NCBI GenBank assembly: GCA_051453625.1 | Contig: JBOZIK010000001.1 | Span: forward strand, 296,241,968 to 296,290,894 | Direction of reading: 5' to 3' | Source of the DNA: Welwitschia mirabilis | Taxonomy: Eukaryota; Gnetophyta; Gnetopsida; Welwitschiales | Length of the DNA stretch: 48,927 nt | Shown here: piece by piece, positions 36,801-44,200 of the stretch | Layout: each line of letters starts with the position of its first letter | Position numbering within the stretch: the stretch's first letter is position 1 | Translations under genes and position numbers: made by a program | The notes under the pieces: generated by a model | What the model saw: only the letters and a program-made list of their open reading frames with translations | Told to the model about the DNA's origin: nothing | The model's database searches: none

Positions 36801-39800
36801 TTAACTTATGGAACCCTTCCACCTTTCAATTGTGACTTTCATATCCTTCAGAGTATTTTATCCATGAAAATATTATGTTAAATATTAAATATATTTANNN
36901 NNNNNNNNNNNNNNNNNNNNNNNNNNNNNNNNNNNNNNNNNNNNNNNNNNNNNNNNNNNNNNNNNNNNNNNNNNNNNNNNNNNNNNNNNNNNNNNNNNNN
37001 NNNNNNNNNNNNNNNNNNNNNNNNNNNNNNNNNNNNNNNNNNNNNNNNNNNNNNNNNNNNNNNNNNNNNNNNNNNNNNNNNNNNNNNNNNNNNNNNNNNN
37101 NNNNNNNNNNNNNNNNNNNNNNNNNNNNNNNNNNNNNNNNNNNNNNNNNNNNNNNNNNNNNNNNNNNNNNNNNNNNNNNNNNNNNNNNNNNNNNNNNNNN
37201 NNNNNNNNNNNNNNNNNNNNNNNNNNNNNNNNNNNNNNNNNNNNNNNNNNNNNNNNNNNNNNNNNNNNNNNNNNNNNNNNNNNNNNNNNNNNNNNNNNNN
37301 NNNNNNNNNNNNNNNNNNNNNNNNNNNNNNNNNNNNNNNNNNNNNNNNNNNNNNNNNNNNNNNNNNNNNNNNNNNNNNNNNNNNNNNNNNNNNNNNNNNN
37401 NNNNNNNNNAAATATATTTAATAAGATTTGAAATATATTTATTTTTCAAGCCAAGCTTTTATGCCTTCAACTACTAAAACAAGAAATTTTTATCAAAACC
37501 TATTTTAGATATAAAACAAGAAATGTATCCAGCTCAACCTAAATAGTATGGCAATACTGTAATGATTAAAATGAGAAATTTTTTTGTCATGTTTTATCTT
37601 ATTTACAACCCAAACAAGACTTCTTTGCTGTCTGAATTACTATTTTTAACTTTGTGCCTCAACTGCAGAGTGTTACCTATATGCTTGATTTTCTTAAAAC
37701 CTTTATCACGTGGGTGCTTCTAGTCACCCAAATATTATTATAGCCTTGATTAAAGCTACTGCTCAATATGATTGCTTGTAAATAACATTTTAATGGTTGA
37801 ACTCTCTCCTAAGGAAGTTAGGCTCTTCCTCATTGTCCAGAGGATCTGCATGATTGAATCATACATTCTCTTTGTGCTTTTTCAAGGCATATTGTTTTCC
37901 ATCCTGTACTTGATTTATGATTGTTGCTTGAACTCAATTTTAACAAAAGTCCCTTCACTGAGAATGTTTAGTGGCCTTGTCATGTCCCAGTCTGTGCTGA
38001 AGTTGATCAAACGAATTGATAACCTCTGTAGACACAACAAATCATCATGATCTTGACTAAATCTACTATTCCATACATGTTACTGGCATAAATAACAAGG
38101 CTTAACGGATAAACTCTCTTAGTTTCTCCTAAGGTTCCTAGTAGTGTAAGGGGGATTTATGTGATTGATTCATTCATTCTCTGTGTTTTTCCAAGGCATA
38201 TTGTTTTCTATCCTAGCTTGATTTATGATTGTTCTTTGAACTCAATTTCAAACAATTCCCTACACTGAGAATAATTTAGTTGCCATGTAATGTCACAATT
38301 TATGCCAATGTTATGACATAAGGGCAAGCTCATGATGGTTCAAGATCCATTGTTTGAGTGCAAATCCAAAATTGCAAATCCAAAATGCTGTTAAGATCAA
38401 CCAAGTACAGAAACACTTGGAGACACAAAAAGATGCATGCATGTTGTTGTGGGTGGTTATTCCATCCTTGTTGATTCATGGAGAAAGCAACTCAATCTAC
38501 CAATCTTCCATGAAGATTATTTACACATTAAGAAGAAAAGGATCAACAACCCAAATGCATGTATTCAGTGCACACCCAGTCATGCGCTTCAACCTCTTGG
38601 GGATGGAACATAGGAGAGACTTGGGGATGGAACATAGGAGAGACTTGGACATTTGATGGCCAACCCCTAAGCCAAGGGGGGCCACCTGGGGTTTTCGTCA
38701 AGCAAAGCAAACTAATAACCATCTTGAGTGCGGTATAGTTTCCCATGTATTAAATTTATCAAAAGACCAAAAAAAAAAGGAGGATGCATCTAGGAGTCAT
38801 TTCCACCTAGGTATTCACAGATATAGCATTTCCTAATGGGAACACTACCATTACTAAAGCTTTCGAATCACATTCTGCCATAACTTGTCTAGCTTTGCTC
38901 ACTTGGCAACTCCAACTAAAATGAATGACAATTTACTTGCCATCCGTAATCCAATGCTCCAATGCTCATAAGGGTCATCAAATCCTTTGCAAATCAAAAG
39001 ACTCCAATGCTCTAATACCAATCATCATAAATAACACCAAGTTTAGATCAAAATAGGAAGCAAGATAAAACAGAAATAACAAAAATTGAAACAAAAACTT
39101 ATGTAACCTGGGCTCTTTCAAGGTTACATCCATAGGAAGAAGGAGTAGAGCTCTCTTGTTCTTTAAAAGTAAAGAATACAAGCCACAATCATAGGAAGCA
39201 GGGGTAGAACTTTATTATTCTTTAAAAGCAAAGTATACAAGCCACAAGGCAAACAGTCTTCAAAGAGCACACAGAGAAATCTCCTCAACTATACAGTAAA
39301 ATGCAAAATCACCAAAAACTCTAAATCAAAATCTTTTATGTAGTCTCATTCTCTCTAACCGTTAGCAAATAATTTTTTTTTTTTTTGAATACAGGGTTAT
39401 TATATAATTACAATCATCTTTCATCATATGAACCTATAATGTTAAATTATAACATGATAGAGATCTAATATAATTCGGCTTAACATGACAATAGGATAAT
39501 TGACAGTATCCGAGCAAATGCTAAAATCTAAACAACTAGGACAGCCAAAAATATCTCAAGATATAGTATCACATATGCTTAGGTCAAGGTCAAAGATAAT
39601 TGTTTGTAGTCAGTCCTTTTAGAGTATTTTCCATACCACTAGTTCTCCATACTTATTCTTCACCTACTCATGGGTCAATATGACATGAATCAATCCAGCA
39701 CTCTTGAAATCAACACTTGTAAATGACAGTGTGAGAACACTAATTGAGCTTTGTGATTATAAAAATAGTCTGCTCTTACTTATAGACAATTAGAGTTAAT

Positions 39801-41817
39801 ATACAATAATGATAGTGTTCATACTAATAGCTATAATGTTAGGTTACTTGTCATGGCCTCCAATTCCCTCAAAACAAGATATCAATGAAATTAATTTTAC
39901 TCATTTAATTTCTCAAATAGCCTTTTCACCATAAATACAAAATGACAAAATTAATGATTTTACCATGCATTCCTTGCATGTAAATACAACATTTACAAAT
40001 AACAAGTTTTTAGTTCAAGTCTAGCTCAAGTACTGCCTTCCATGACTGAATACAACGCCATGAGTGTCCATTAAAAAATGATGGACACATAATTTGAACC
40101 ATGATTCTGCGGTTGTATAATATCAATAGTCCGCTTCAAACAAAACAAAACCAGCATCATAGTGAAATATAAAATGGCCAGCCAAATAAAGGCACGAACA
40201 TAAACTAATACAATGTTTTTTGTAATTTTTTTGTTTATGTGAAATTCACCCATTTTAAAACCTACAACATAAACTAATACAATGTTGTTCGTAATTTTTT
40301 TTTAGTTTATGTAAAATTCATCCATTCGTAAAACCTACAACAATCCCAGACACATGTCCTTCGGTTTTTATATATGCGTAGAAACAAACAACAATCTTAA
40401 AAATGTGTATGGAAATATATGTATTTCTCATAAACAATCCTTATACGTGAATGTGAAAATTGACAAGCACAAGGACAGAATTACATAAGCAAGAAGCTGT
40501 TTGTTGAAACAATGTCAACCAACATCATAAGATGAGAAGCTTATATAAGATACAGATGTTAAGCTTAAAGAAGAGAAATCCAACAAAAGGAGTTAAACAT
40601 GCCGCAGAAGCTATAAGAAATCTACGTTAATTTGTCCCCAAATAGCAGCTATTGTTAATGTCTAAGTGTCCCTGGTGATATTAACAATTTTTGAGGTACT
40701 TGCTCAGCATACATAGCGGATTATCAAACTGAAAAGATCTTCATATTTGCTTTCTGTGACAAACAAGAAAAATGTTTAAAAATTGATATGCAAAAGAGAT
40801 GACTAGTGTGCAGCTCTCAAGACCTGGCATTTGATTCTCAAACTAATGAAGCAATTGAGAGGTAGCTTTTAAAACACCATTTCAGAGGAAGGGTAACTGA
40901 AAGTTACAAAGAACCTTCTCTCAATTCCATAAAAAAAGTAATTAACAAATACAAAGAAGATACAATCATATCACCTTTGAACGTTGAATTTTATCTGCAA
41001 ATACTAAAGGTAAACTTGAGGAAACCTGCAACAGCCAAGTNNNNNNNNNNNNNNNNNNNNNNAATAGTGGTCCGTAAGATGGAAAAAGAATTCTTCAATA
41101 CACTGGCATGTAAGATAGTTCGTTTATACGAAAGTGCGGAACATAGCAGCGAAACAAAGAAGAGTAATCATGTCCTTCAAGATCTTTCCGACATTGCCAG
41201 AGCTTACCTTTGATTCTCTCCTTTTTTGAGGAGGTTCTTCGTCGGCTCCTATAGTGTCATCCAATTCAACATTTTCCATGTCATTAGAAATGTCCCATTA
41301 CAACTTATTTGTGAGAGATACAGAGAGTTGTAATTTTAAAGAAATAACAATAAGCATTTTACTTTTATCAATTGCTTCCTCAACGTCTTCTTCCATTTTT
41401 GAGTTTAAAGGGTCTCTTGTAGGATCAGCACTAGTTTCTTCTTTAGATGGTGTTTCAAGACTCTTTCTTTCACTTTTCTTTGCTCGAGTCTTTTTTGCGG
41501 AGCTCGGTTTCNNNNNNNNNNGTTCCTCCTCCCTTTTGTGGTATGTTTTTTGAAGACTCCTCTTCGCTATCACTTAAAAAAACTGTCGACGGTCCTTTTC
41601 TGGTCGTTTTTTTGGGTGCTAGTGAATCGGAATTAGAGGAAGATGAAAGGGTCGTGATCGTCTGCACTGGCGTCTGCAGAAAAGCCACAACATCAATCCA
41701 CACTTCGTACTATCAAAAAAACAAAAACGTCAAAAAAAGAAAAAGAAAAAGAAATACAGCACTAACCTGAAATTCACGTAACCAGTCGGGAGACTCCTCT
41801 CTGCTGCTCGTCGTCAT
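18854..41817 (-). CDS. BIN4: BIN4/MIDGET-like topoisomerase VI accessory protein, exons 1-7 (3' end not found)
   Basis: The known family protein is a nuclear DNA-binding subunit that works with SPO11-3/RHL2, TOP6B/RHL3 and RHL1 in plant topoisomerase VI, which is needed for endoreduplication. Seven minus-strand exons give, in order: a SREESPDWLREFQ N-terminus; a Ser/Lys/Glu-rich disordered part; LPLVFADKIQRSK; ALLECEGEDLDLSGDVGAVGR; DLKG then TIYKTTIIPSATFCV; and VNCGQTEAK. This is the order and wording of the Arabidopsis BIN4 core as I remember it. Every junction keeps frame and has GT/AG borders. The ATG (41815-41817) sits in a favourable AACAATGAC context. Intron lengths are about 93, 114, 182 (with a gap), 5,278, 16,530 and 121 nt. 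The family continues after GQTEAK with an acidic patch and a basic tail; that part was not found, so it lies beyond the left edge or in sequence I could not recognise. No disabling stop is seen in the exons as modelled. Identification rests on motif memory, not a search. Confidence 0.85.
19002..19048 (-). CDS. BIN4: BIN4 exon 6 (TIYKTTIIPSATFCV)
   Basis: Forty-seven nt. Two bases complete the Gly codon opened in exon 5, then TIYKTTIIPSATFCV follows, ending in phase 0 before the donor GTAAGAAT. The acceptor is CTTTTCTCAG. Arabidopsis has DLKGTIYKSTIIPSRTFCV at this place, so the join across the 16.5-kb intron is well supported. Confidence 0.9.
19049..19524. other. BIN4 intron 5, 3' part, nothing recognised
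   Basis: AT-rich intron sequence between exon 6 and the first LINE tail. Confidence 0.5.
19525..20738 (-). mobile_element. LINE ORF2 3' relic, copy A
   Basis: The minus strand reads FCKYSGMKVNVTKTKSLI (near 20660-20720, the GM-VN-KTK block of LINE reverse transcriptase), QRVANG-KALYALKSKCKK, VYGCIVW, DLWKKIERIQKHF, and a C-terminal CRLGLL-VEEDEHHILLEC knuckle-like segment near 19740-19830. Stops and shifts are frequent. It runs into a 100-N gap at 20739. It lies in BIN4 intron 5 on the same strand as the gene. Confidence 0.85.
20839..21171. other. Spacer between the two LINE tails
   Basis: Unique-looking sequence after the 100-N gap, with no recognisable feature. Confidence 0.5.
21172..22205 (-). 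mobile_element. LINE ORF2 3' relic, copy B (5'-truncated)
   Basis: Homologous to copy A over its length and in the same orientation. One frame stays open for 126 codons (21856-22236), with QRVANGWKALYAIKSKCKKE, WSWEVRKKLFHTIVL, KDLWKKIEKIQKQF and VSYEMLLLKADML. Similarity to copy A stops at about 22205, as expected of a 5'-truncated LINE copy. A (TG)n-T(n) microsatellite sits inside at 21615-21651. Confidence 0.85.
21615..21651. repeat. (TG)n followed by poly-T microsatellite
   Basis: About 12 TG units, then 11 T. Absent from LINE copy A, so it expanded after the copies diverged. Confidence 0.9.
22240..27321. other. BIN4 intron 5, central part without identified gene
   Basis: About 5 kb of AT-rich sequence. 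I found no coding motif, LTR pair or terminal repeat. A 12-bp imperfect hairpin (CATGACTTCCCA/TGGGAGGTCATG) lies at 26379-26411, with a TATATAAAG ten bases after it. It may be an LTR or MITE remnant. Confidence 0.4.
27327..27768 (-). repeat. 3' LTR of the intron-5 copia element
   Basis: 442 bp. On the plus strand it runs from TATTACAAAATAC (its terminal TG mutated to TA) to CATATCAACA. Same family as 4216-4630, 32715-33132 and the split 5' LTR. Confidence 0.93.
27769..27779 (-). promoter_or_regulatory. Polypurine tract of the intron-5 copia element
   Basis: AAGTGGGAGAG on the minus strand, directly upstream of the 3' LTR. Confidence 0.85.
27847..28440 (-). pseudogene. copia RNase H (broken)
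   Basis: Reads DANYAQCKDTRKSTSG, ISWISCLQIDMALSTPEVKY, ATKEIMWLRHVL, then in a second frame YCDNQSTIHWAKD, HTDVRYHYIREALEE and QANLGDFLTKAV. These are the consecutive RNase H blocks of Tnt1-type copia elements. A frameshift between the halves breaks it. Confidence 0.92.
28590..28822 (-). pseudogene. copia RT, C-terminal part
   Basis: Reads FILLLNVDDMLVAGSN (NVDD replaces the catalytic YVDD, 28785-28799), then RFTTKDFGHANLILGMKISR and LWLSQSNYIGKVL. It is cut off upstream at about 28823 by the TRIM-like insertion. Confidence 0.92.
28828..29493 (+). mobile_element. TRIM-like miniature LTR element with four tandem LTR copies
   Basis: Two 154-bp LTR-like units (28828-28981 and 29050-29203), each ending CATCAAACA, flank a 68-bp internal segment. 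That segment opens with GTATCAGAGCC, matching the iMet PBS, and ends in a purine-rich AAGGTGGATAGG. A third, truncated unit (29204-29335) and a fourth of about 158 bp (29336-29493) follow head to tail. There is no coding capacity. The array interrupts the copia RT between its HCIYLR and FILLLNVDD blocks. CGAAG occurs at 28823-28827 and at 29503-29507, a possible target duplication, but with nine extra bases on the right. Confidence 0.75.
29508..30474 (-). pseudogene. copia RT, N-terminal part, with integrase tail
   Basis: One frame from 30474 reads YGGDNLGYRLWDPVDKKVIR (integrase C-terminal region), an acidic linker, then EAISSPNSEKWNVAMKEELD and NNTWDVV (RT start). After a shift come LEQLDIKTAF, LVCRLQ-SSYGLK and APRQWYKKFDSFM up to DHCIYLR near 29510. 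The linker DDEDDEDKN is typical of this junction in copia elements. Confidence 0.9.
30475..31060 (-). pseudogene. copia integrase core (broken)
   Basis: Reads KLDLVYSNVIGPM (first catalytic Asp changed to Asn), SYFVTFIAEFSRK, FKRFKVRVEDQL, then KRLATDNGGEYTS (second Asp kept), NNGGAER (region of the catalytic Glu), LWAKGANTAAYLLNRSP and LKVFGCEAYVH. It is non-functional. Confidence 0.88.
31500..32492 (-). pseudogene. copia gag with CCHC knuckle (broken)
   Basis: The probable gag ATG is at 32492 (MEHLQTSNRLIGDEN). It continues in broken frames through FYTINKIFTIKIKEGVSLQA and LDEMNGLF to CWHCKKKGHL-KDC (31746-31787, CX2CX4HX4C) and a Lys-rich linker. At 31560-31740 the sequence corresponds to the start of protease (VWIFVLHFMSA), where the DSGA-type active site is no longer visible. 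Confidence 0.85.
32633..32644 (-). promoter_or_regulatory. Primer-binding site for initiator tRNA-Met
   Basis: TGGTATCAGAGC on the minus strand, two bases inside the 5' LTR end at 32647. Confidence 0.95.
32647..33522 (-). repeat. 5' LTR of the intron-5 copia element, split by a solo LTR
   Basis: The LTR is in two parts, 32647-32714 and 33138-33522, about 453 bp once the insertion and one copy of GATTT are removed. It starts (plus strand) TGTTGCAAAATAC and ends CATATCAACA, then AATGC. Confidence 0.92.
32715..33132 (-). mobile_element. Solo LTR nested in the 5' LTR of its own family, target duplication GATTT
   Basis: A 418-bp LTR from TGTTACGAAAATAC to CATATCAACA, flanked by GATTT at 32710-32714 and 33133-33137. 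The outer LTR sequence resumes exactly after the duplication. It has the same orientation as the outer element. Confidence 0.93.
33528..35578. other. BIN4 intron 5, 5' part, nothing recognised
   Basis: AT-rich intron sequence between the copia element and exon 5. No coding motif seen. Confidence 0.5.
35579..35696 (-). CDS. BIN4: BIN4 exon 5 (conserved core ECEG...DLSGDVGAVGR...DLK)
   Basis: One hundred and eighteen nt, 39 codons plus one base. It opens ALLECEGEDLDLSGDVGAVG and ends DILVDLK plus G. The acceptor is GTCTTGCCAG and the donor is GTAACG. This is the most conserved block of the family and the strongest single piece of evidence for the gene. It is separated from exon 4 by about 5.3 kb and from exon 6 by about 16.5 kb. 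Confidence 0.92.
35697..36257. other. BIN4 intron 4, 3' part
   Basis: No recognisable feature beyond intron sequence with pyrimidine-rich acceptor context. Confidence 0.5.
36258..36647. repeat. Diverged tandem duplication of about 200 bp
   Basis: 36258-36459 and 36473-36647 align from AAGCACTTACAATCC to a shared GTCATACTAGTT...CATGACAA...GCATCTT end. Inside the first copy a 19-bp unit (CATAAGATTTCACTGTATC) is itself duplicated at about 36288-36324. Confidence 0.8.
36606..36794 (-). other. Unassigned 62-codon open frame in BIN4 intron 4
   Basis: An ATG-initiated frame containing KTKLWLSLEEEDIFEIPEDG. Its composition is protein-like but no family is recognised, and its 3' part overlaps the second copy of the tandem duplication. 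It may be a relic or chance. Confidence 0.2.
36898..37409. other. Assembly gap (512 N) in an AT-rich repeat
   Basis: The gap is flanked on both sides by AAATATATTTA-type sequence, suggesting an unresolved AT-rich tandem repeat. Confidence 0.7.
37788..38310. repeat. Diverged direct duplication of about 210 bp
   Basis: 37788-38010 and 38099-38310 share GAACTCTCTCCTAAGG-like starts, CAAGGCATATTGTTTTC and CTTGATTTATGATTGTT blocks in the same order. They are separated by about 90 bp. No coding content was recognised. Confidence 0.75.
38596..38643. repeat. Perfect two-copy 24-bp tandem repeat
   Basis: The unit CTTGGGGATGGAACATAGGA plus GAGA occurs twice without a mismatch, followed by a further partial CTTGG. 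Identity implies a recent event. Confidence 0.95.
39009..39250 (-). repeat. Possible copia LTR/PBS remnant with internal 60-bp duplication
   Basis: On the minus strand TGGTATTAGAGC (39009-39020) is one change from the iMet PBS. To its right, where the LTR of a minus-strand element would lie, a unit of about 60 bp ending TTCTTTAAAAGTAAAGAATACAAGCC-like is present twice (about 39129-39187 and 39188-39246). The matching second LTR was not found. Confidence 0.4.
39251..40196. other. BIN4 intron 4, nothing recognised
   Basis: AT-rich sequence with a 13-T run near 39374. Confidence 0.5.
40197..40338. repeat. Two-copy tandem repeat of about 70 bp, each unit a palindrome
   Basis: 40197-40265 and 40266-40338 share AACATAAACTAATACAATGTT, cut here to its first bases, and a GTTTATGT arm. 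The ACATAAAC and GTTTATGT arms of each unit can pair across a T-rich loop. Confidence 0.8.
40975..41025 (-). CDS. BIN4: BIN4 exon 4 (LPLVF...KIQRSK)
   Basis: Fifty-one nt in phase 0: VSSSLPLVFADKIQRSK. The acceptor is GGCTGTTGCAG and the donor is GTGATATG. It matches the conserved SSRLPLV-SEKVNRTK segment that opens the DNA-binding core of BIN4. A gap of 22 N (41041-41062) lies just upstream, in intron 3. Confidence 0.85.
41208..41248 (-). CDS. BIN4: BIN4 exon 3
   Basis: Forty-one nt: GA then thirteen codons, ADEEPPQKRRESK, ending at AAG before the donor GTAAGC. The acceptor CTATAG gives the right phase with exon 2 (A plus GA). The frame of exon 2 also runs on through this region with only one TAA (about 41298-41300), so retention of the 114-nt intron or a different acceptor is possible. 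The terminal GTAAGC donor is strong. Confidence 0.65.
41363..41673 (-). CDS. BIN4: BIN4 exon 2 (disordered Ser/Lys/Glu-rich region, interrupted by a 10-N gap)
   Basis: The acceptor is CTTTTCTGCAG just above 41673, giving TPVQTITTLSSSSNSDS directly after WLREFQ, where the family also has a Ser-rich run. It reads 50 codons to the N gap at 41512-41521. After the gap the open frame differs, so the gap length is not truly 10. The second half (SAKKTRAKKSERKSLETPSK and on to EEAIDK) resembles the KSSRKTPKEE-type repeats of Arabidopsis BIN4. The exon ends one base into a codon at GATAAAA, before GTAAAATG. Confidence 0.75.
41767..41817 (-). CDS. BIN4: BIN4 exon 1 (start codon exon)
   Basis: Seventeen codons beginning MTTSSREESPDWLREFQ and ending at CAG followed by the donor GTTAGT. 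The SREESPDWLR motif is the conserved start of BIN4 proteins. The ATG is preceded by AACA, with no in-frame alternative between it and the donor. It ends in phase 0. Confidence 0.85.
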
Positions 41818-42430
41818 TGTTAAAGTAAAATCTCTCGTGAAGAAACTCTTTAGAATTTAGGTGTTATTGATGGAGCCTTCGGAAACAAATTGGTGAAGCG
41901 ACCATTGACAATATTTAACTGATTTCATGTAAAAGATCAGTAAATTTAGTTACACAAAGTCAAAGCAAACAGTAAACTAGTATCCACGACTTCATAAGTA
42001 ACAAACCAGTAACTTGAGTTCGACATCTCTAAACAATTCTGAGGTACGACCCTCAACAGAAGTGAGAAAAGCAGAGAACAAAGTTGTTGCCGCGGGAGGG
42101 AAGGCCGTGGTGTATACGTTATATTTGAGACATTCTCGTGTTAGTGCAAACGGCAGCAAACGGATTATCAAGTCTCAAACCATAAGCTTCCAGGAATTCA
42201 AGCTTCGAGAACCTGTATACGAAATGAAGTATTGAAAAATAATCAATAAAGAATAATTTTGTGAATTATTTAAATTTTTTAATAAGTTAAAAATAAAAAG
42301 GTATTAAATTTGAAACTTTTAGCCCTTGTGTTATGAGTATAGCTTTTTGATTGCTAAAATAAATGATTTAATTACACCCAATACTTTATAGTATGCTAAT
42401 CAAGTCATATAAAGATTCAAATAGATGACC
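41818..42430 (-). promoter_or_regulatory. Putative BIN4 5' UTR and upstream region
   Basis: Sequence immediately upstream of the BIN4 ATG, before the LINE relic begins. It includes a short GC-richer patch near 42085-42112 in otherwise AT-rich DNA. I could not place a TATA box or transcription start with confidence. A 73-codon plus-strand frame (42014-42235) overlaps it and has no recognisable domain. Confidence 0.3.
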
Positions 42431-43480
42431 TCTTTAATGGAGGATAAGTGTCTCATTAATTGGACTGTCATCCCATAATAATGATGTTATCATTGATAAT
42501 AAGCAAATGGTTTATTGATTATGGCATGTACCTTTTTGTTCCTAATATCATGGGTTTGACTTTTTGTAAGTCTTTTAATCATTATTTAAATATTAGAATA
42601 ATTGACTTGACGTATAAGTTACCTTTATTATCTAAATCCTCTTTTGTAAGATTTATGCTTTCCTTCTTTTCATGCTTGATATTTTTCACTTCTTTTCGAT
42701 TGGTTGAATTTGCTAAGCTGGAAATGGTTTCTAAAACTTTAACATATTTAATCATTGACTTACGGTGCTGATTATTCATAAATTCTCTCTTGATTTTGAT
42801 CCTAGCCCCCAAAATATAAAAAGTTTCATGCTTTATTAAGCTTATACATTTTCCACTACTTTTTCATAGAGTTCATAAGGATATTGTTTCTCTCATTGGA
42901 CCAACTATGAGATCAAAAATTGTAGCCTCCATGAGTAGGGTTTTAAAAGCTCAATATTTGGTGAAAGTGGATCCAGTTCTCACAAGCATGTTCTTCTTTT
43001 GCATGCAAGTGGAAAGGAGTATGTACAAAAGGTTTTGTATTACAACTTTCCAAACCCATGTCATTTTTGTTTTAATAAGGGTCATCTATTTAATATTGTT
43101 CCTTTTCTACTTAAGAAGAAGGTAATATTTCTCATTCTAAGCTATCTAAAAGGACATGTCTTAACAAGTCATTAAAACTAGTCCATCTCATATGTAATCT
43201 TCTAATACTTAAGAGTAAAAAGGCATATATTTCAAAGCTTTGAACTGATCCTATTCTTGATAAAAAAAAGGTTGTCAGATTACGTAATATGGCAAAAAAC
43301 ATAGTGAAAATTTAGAGTGAGCACAATCTTTGCTTTCTTCCTTTAATATGCTAGAGGCTCATGGTTGCGTTTATTCATAAGTCCTTTTTCTATTTAGAAT
43401 CAATTTTGGCTACTTAGTCAGGTTATGAAGAAATTTCTCCTAAAAGTTATGGATTCCAGGATCGGGACCTTTTCTCTCAC
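42430..43480 (+). pseudogene. LINE ORF1-like relic (CCHC_4 type)
   Basis: In one frame SMSRVLKAQYLVKVDPVL resembles the conserved S-AR-LVEVD segment of plant L1 ORF1 proteins. In the next frame EYVQKVLYYNFPNPCHFCFN is followed by KGHLF, matching the QKV-YE-LP-FC-C-GH pattern of the zf-CCHC_4 knuckle, with its final Cys lost. The upstream part (42460-42800) is open but not recognisable. Confidence 0.55.
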
Positions 43481-44200
43481 ATCTCAATGTTAGTTCTCTT
43501 ATGGAATGTTCAGGTTCTTACTAATAAACTTCAAACACAAATAGTTAGTGCCTTTCTTTGCACTTAGCAATTATTTTCCAAATTTTATTCTCCTACGGTA
43601 ATTACTACTCGAAGCATTCTTTGTAATTTTATATTCATGGTAAATAAAGTGTAGCACTTCTTATTAACCATTCCTAGTCTGAGGAAGTTATTTCCAATAG
43701 TATCAGTATTTTTAGAAGAGCTATTTAGGCTCTTTTTCAAGGCACTTCTAGCCCTTTTATTATTTGTAATATTTATGCTTTTAATATGCTTTAGAATTTG
43801 CCTAAGTTTTTGTGGTTATTTGGTAATGAATTTAACATAATTGAAAATTCCTTTAATTAAATTAATGAGCTTATATCTAGCTTTGTAGTCCTAAAAAGTT
43901 TATTTGGTTTAACCTCAAAGAGAAGTTTGTCTCTTAGATGTTATTGATTATTATTATAAATGTAACATTAGTTTTACTTGGTCCAACCTTAGTGAAGGTA
44001 ATATTTAAAACTTATCAAGGCTTAATCATTTTTGTTTTTTAAATCTCTTTTCTTGGTATTATGATAAAGGTGATAAAGTTAATAACGATGACACTCTTTC
44101 AAATCACTTTTCTAATTTCAATGAATTTGATTTTTGGTTCTTAGCATTTAACTCACCCTTAAGGGCTTTATCTAATGCAGGCTTCTCTTTTTCTTAACCA
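43481..44200 (+). pseudogene. LINE ORF2 endonuclease-like relic
   Basis: Reads ISMLVLLWNVQVLTNKLQ near 43485-43540 (typical L1 endonuclease start LLWNV-GL). Downstream, near 43965-44100, ISFTWSNLSEGNI, SRLNHFCF and LSNHFSNF correspond to the FTWSN, SRLDRFL and SDHFP blocks of the apurinic endonuclease domain. Order and spacing after the CCHC relic support a L1-type LINE. Decay is heavy, with many stops. Confidence 0.5.

Noticed and set aside
36875-37477. Long open frames spanning the 512-N gap
   Set aside because: They are artefacts of unknown bases. No sequence supports them.
42014-42235. Plus-strand frame over the BIN4 upstream region
   Set aside because: It has no domain, lies antisense to the probable 5' UTR/promoter and has no other exon to join.
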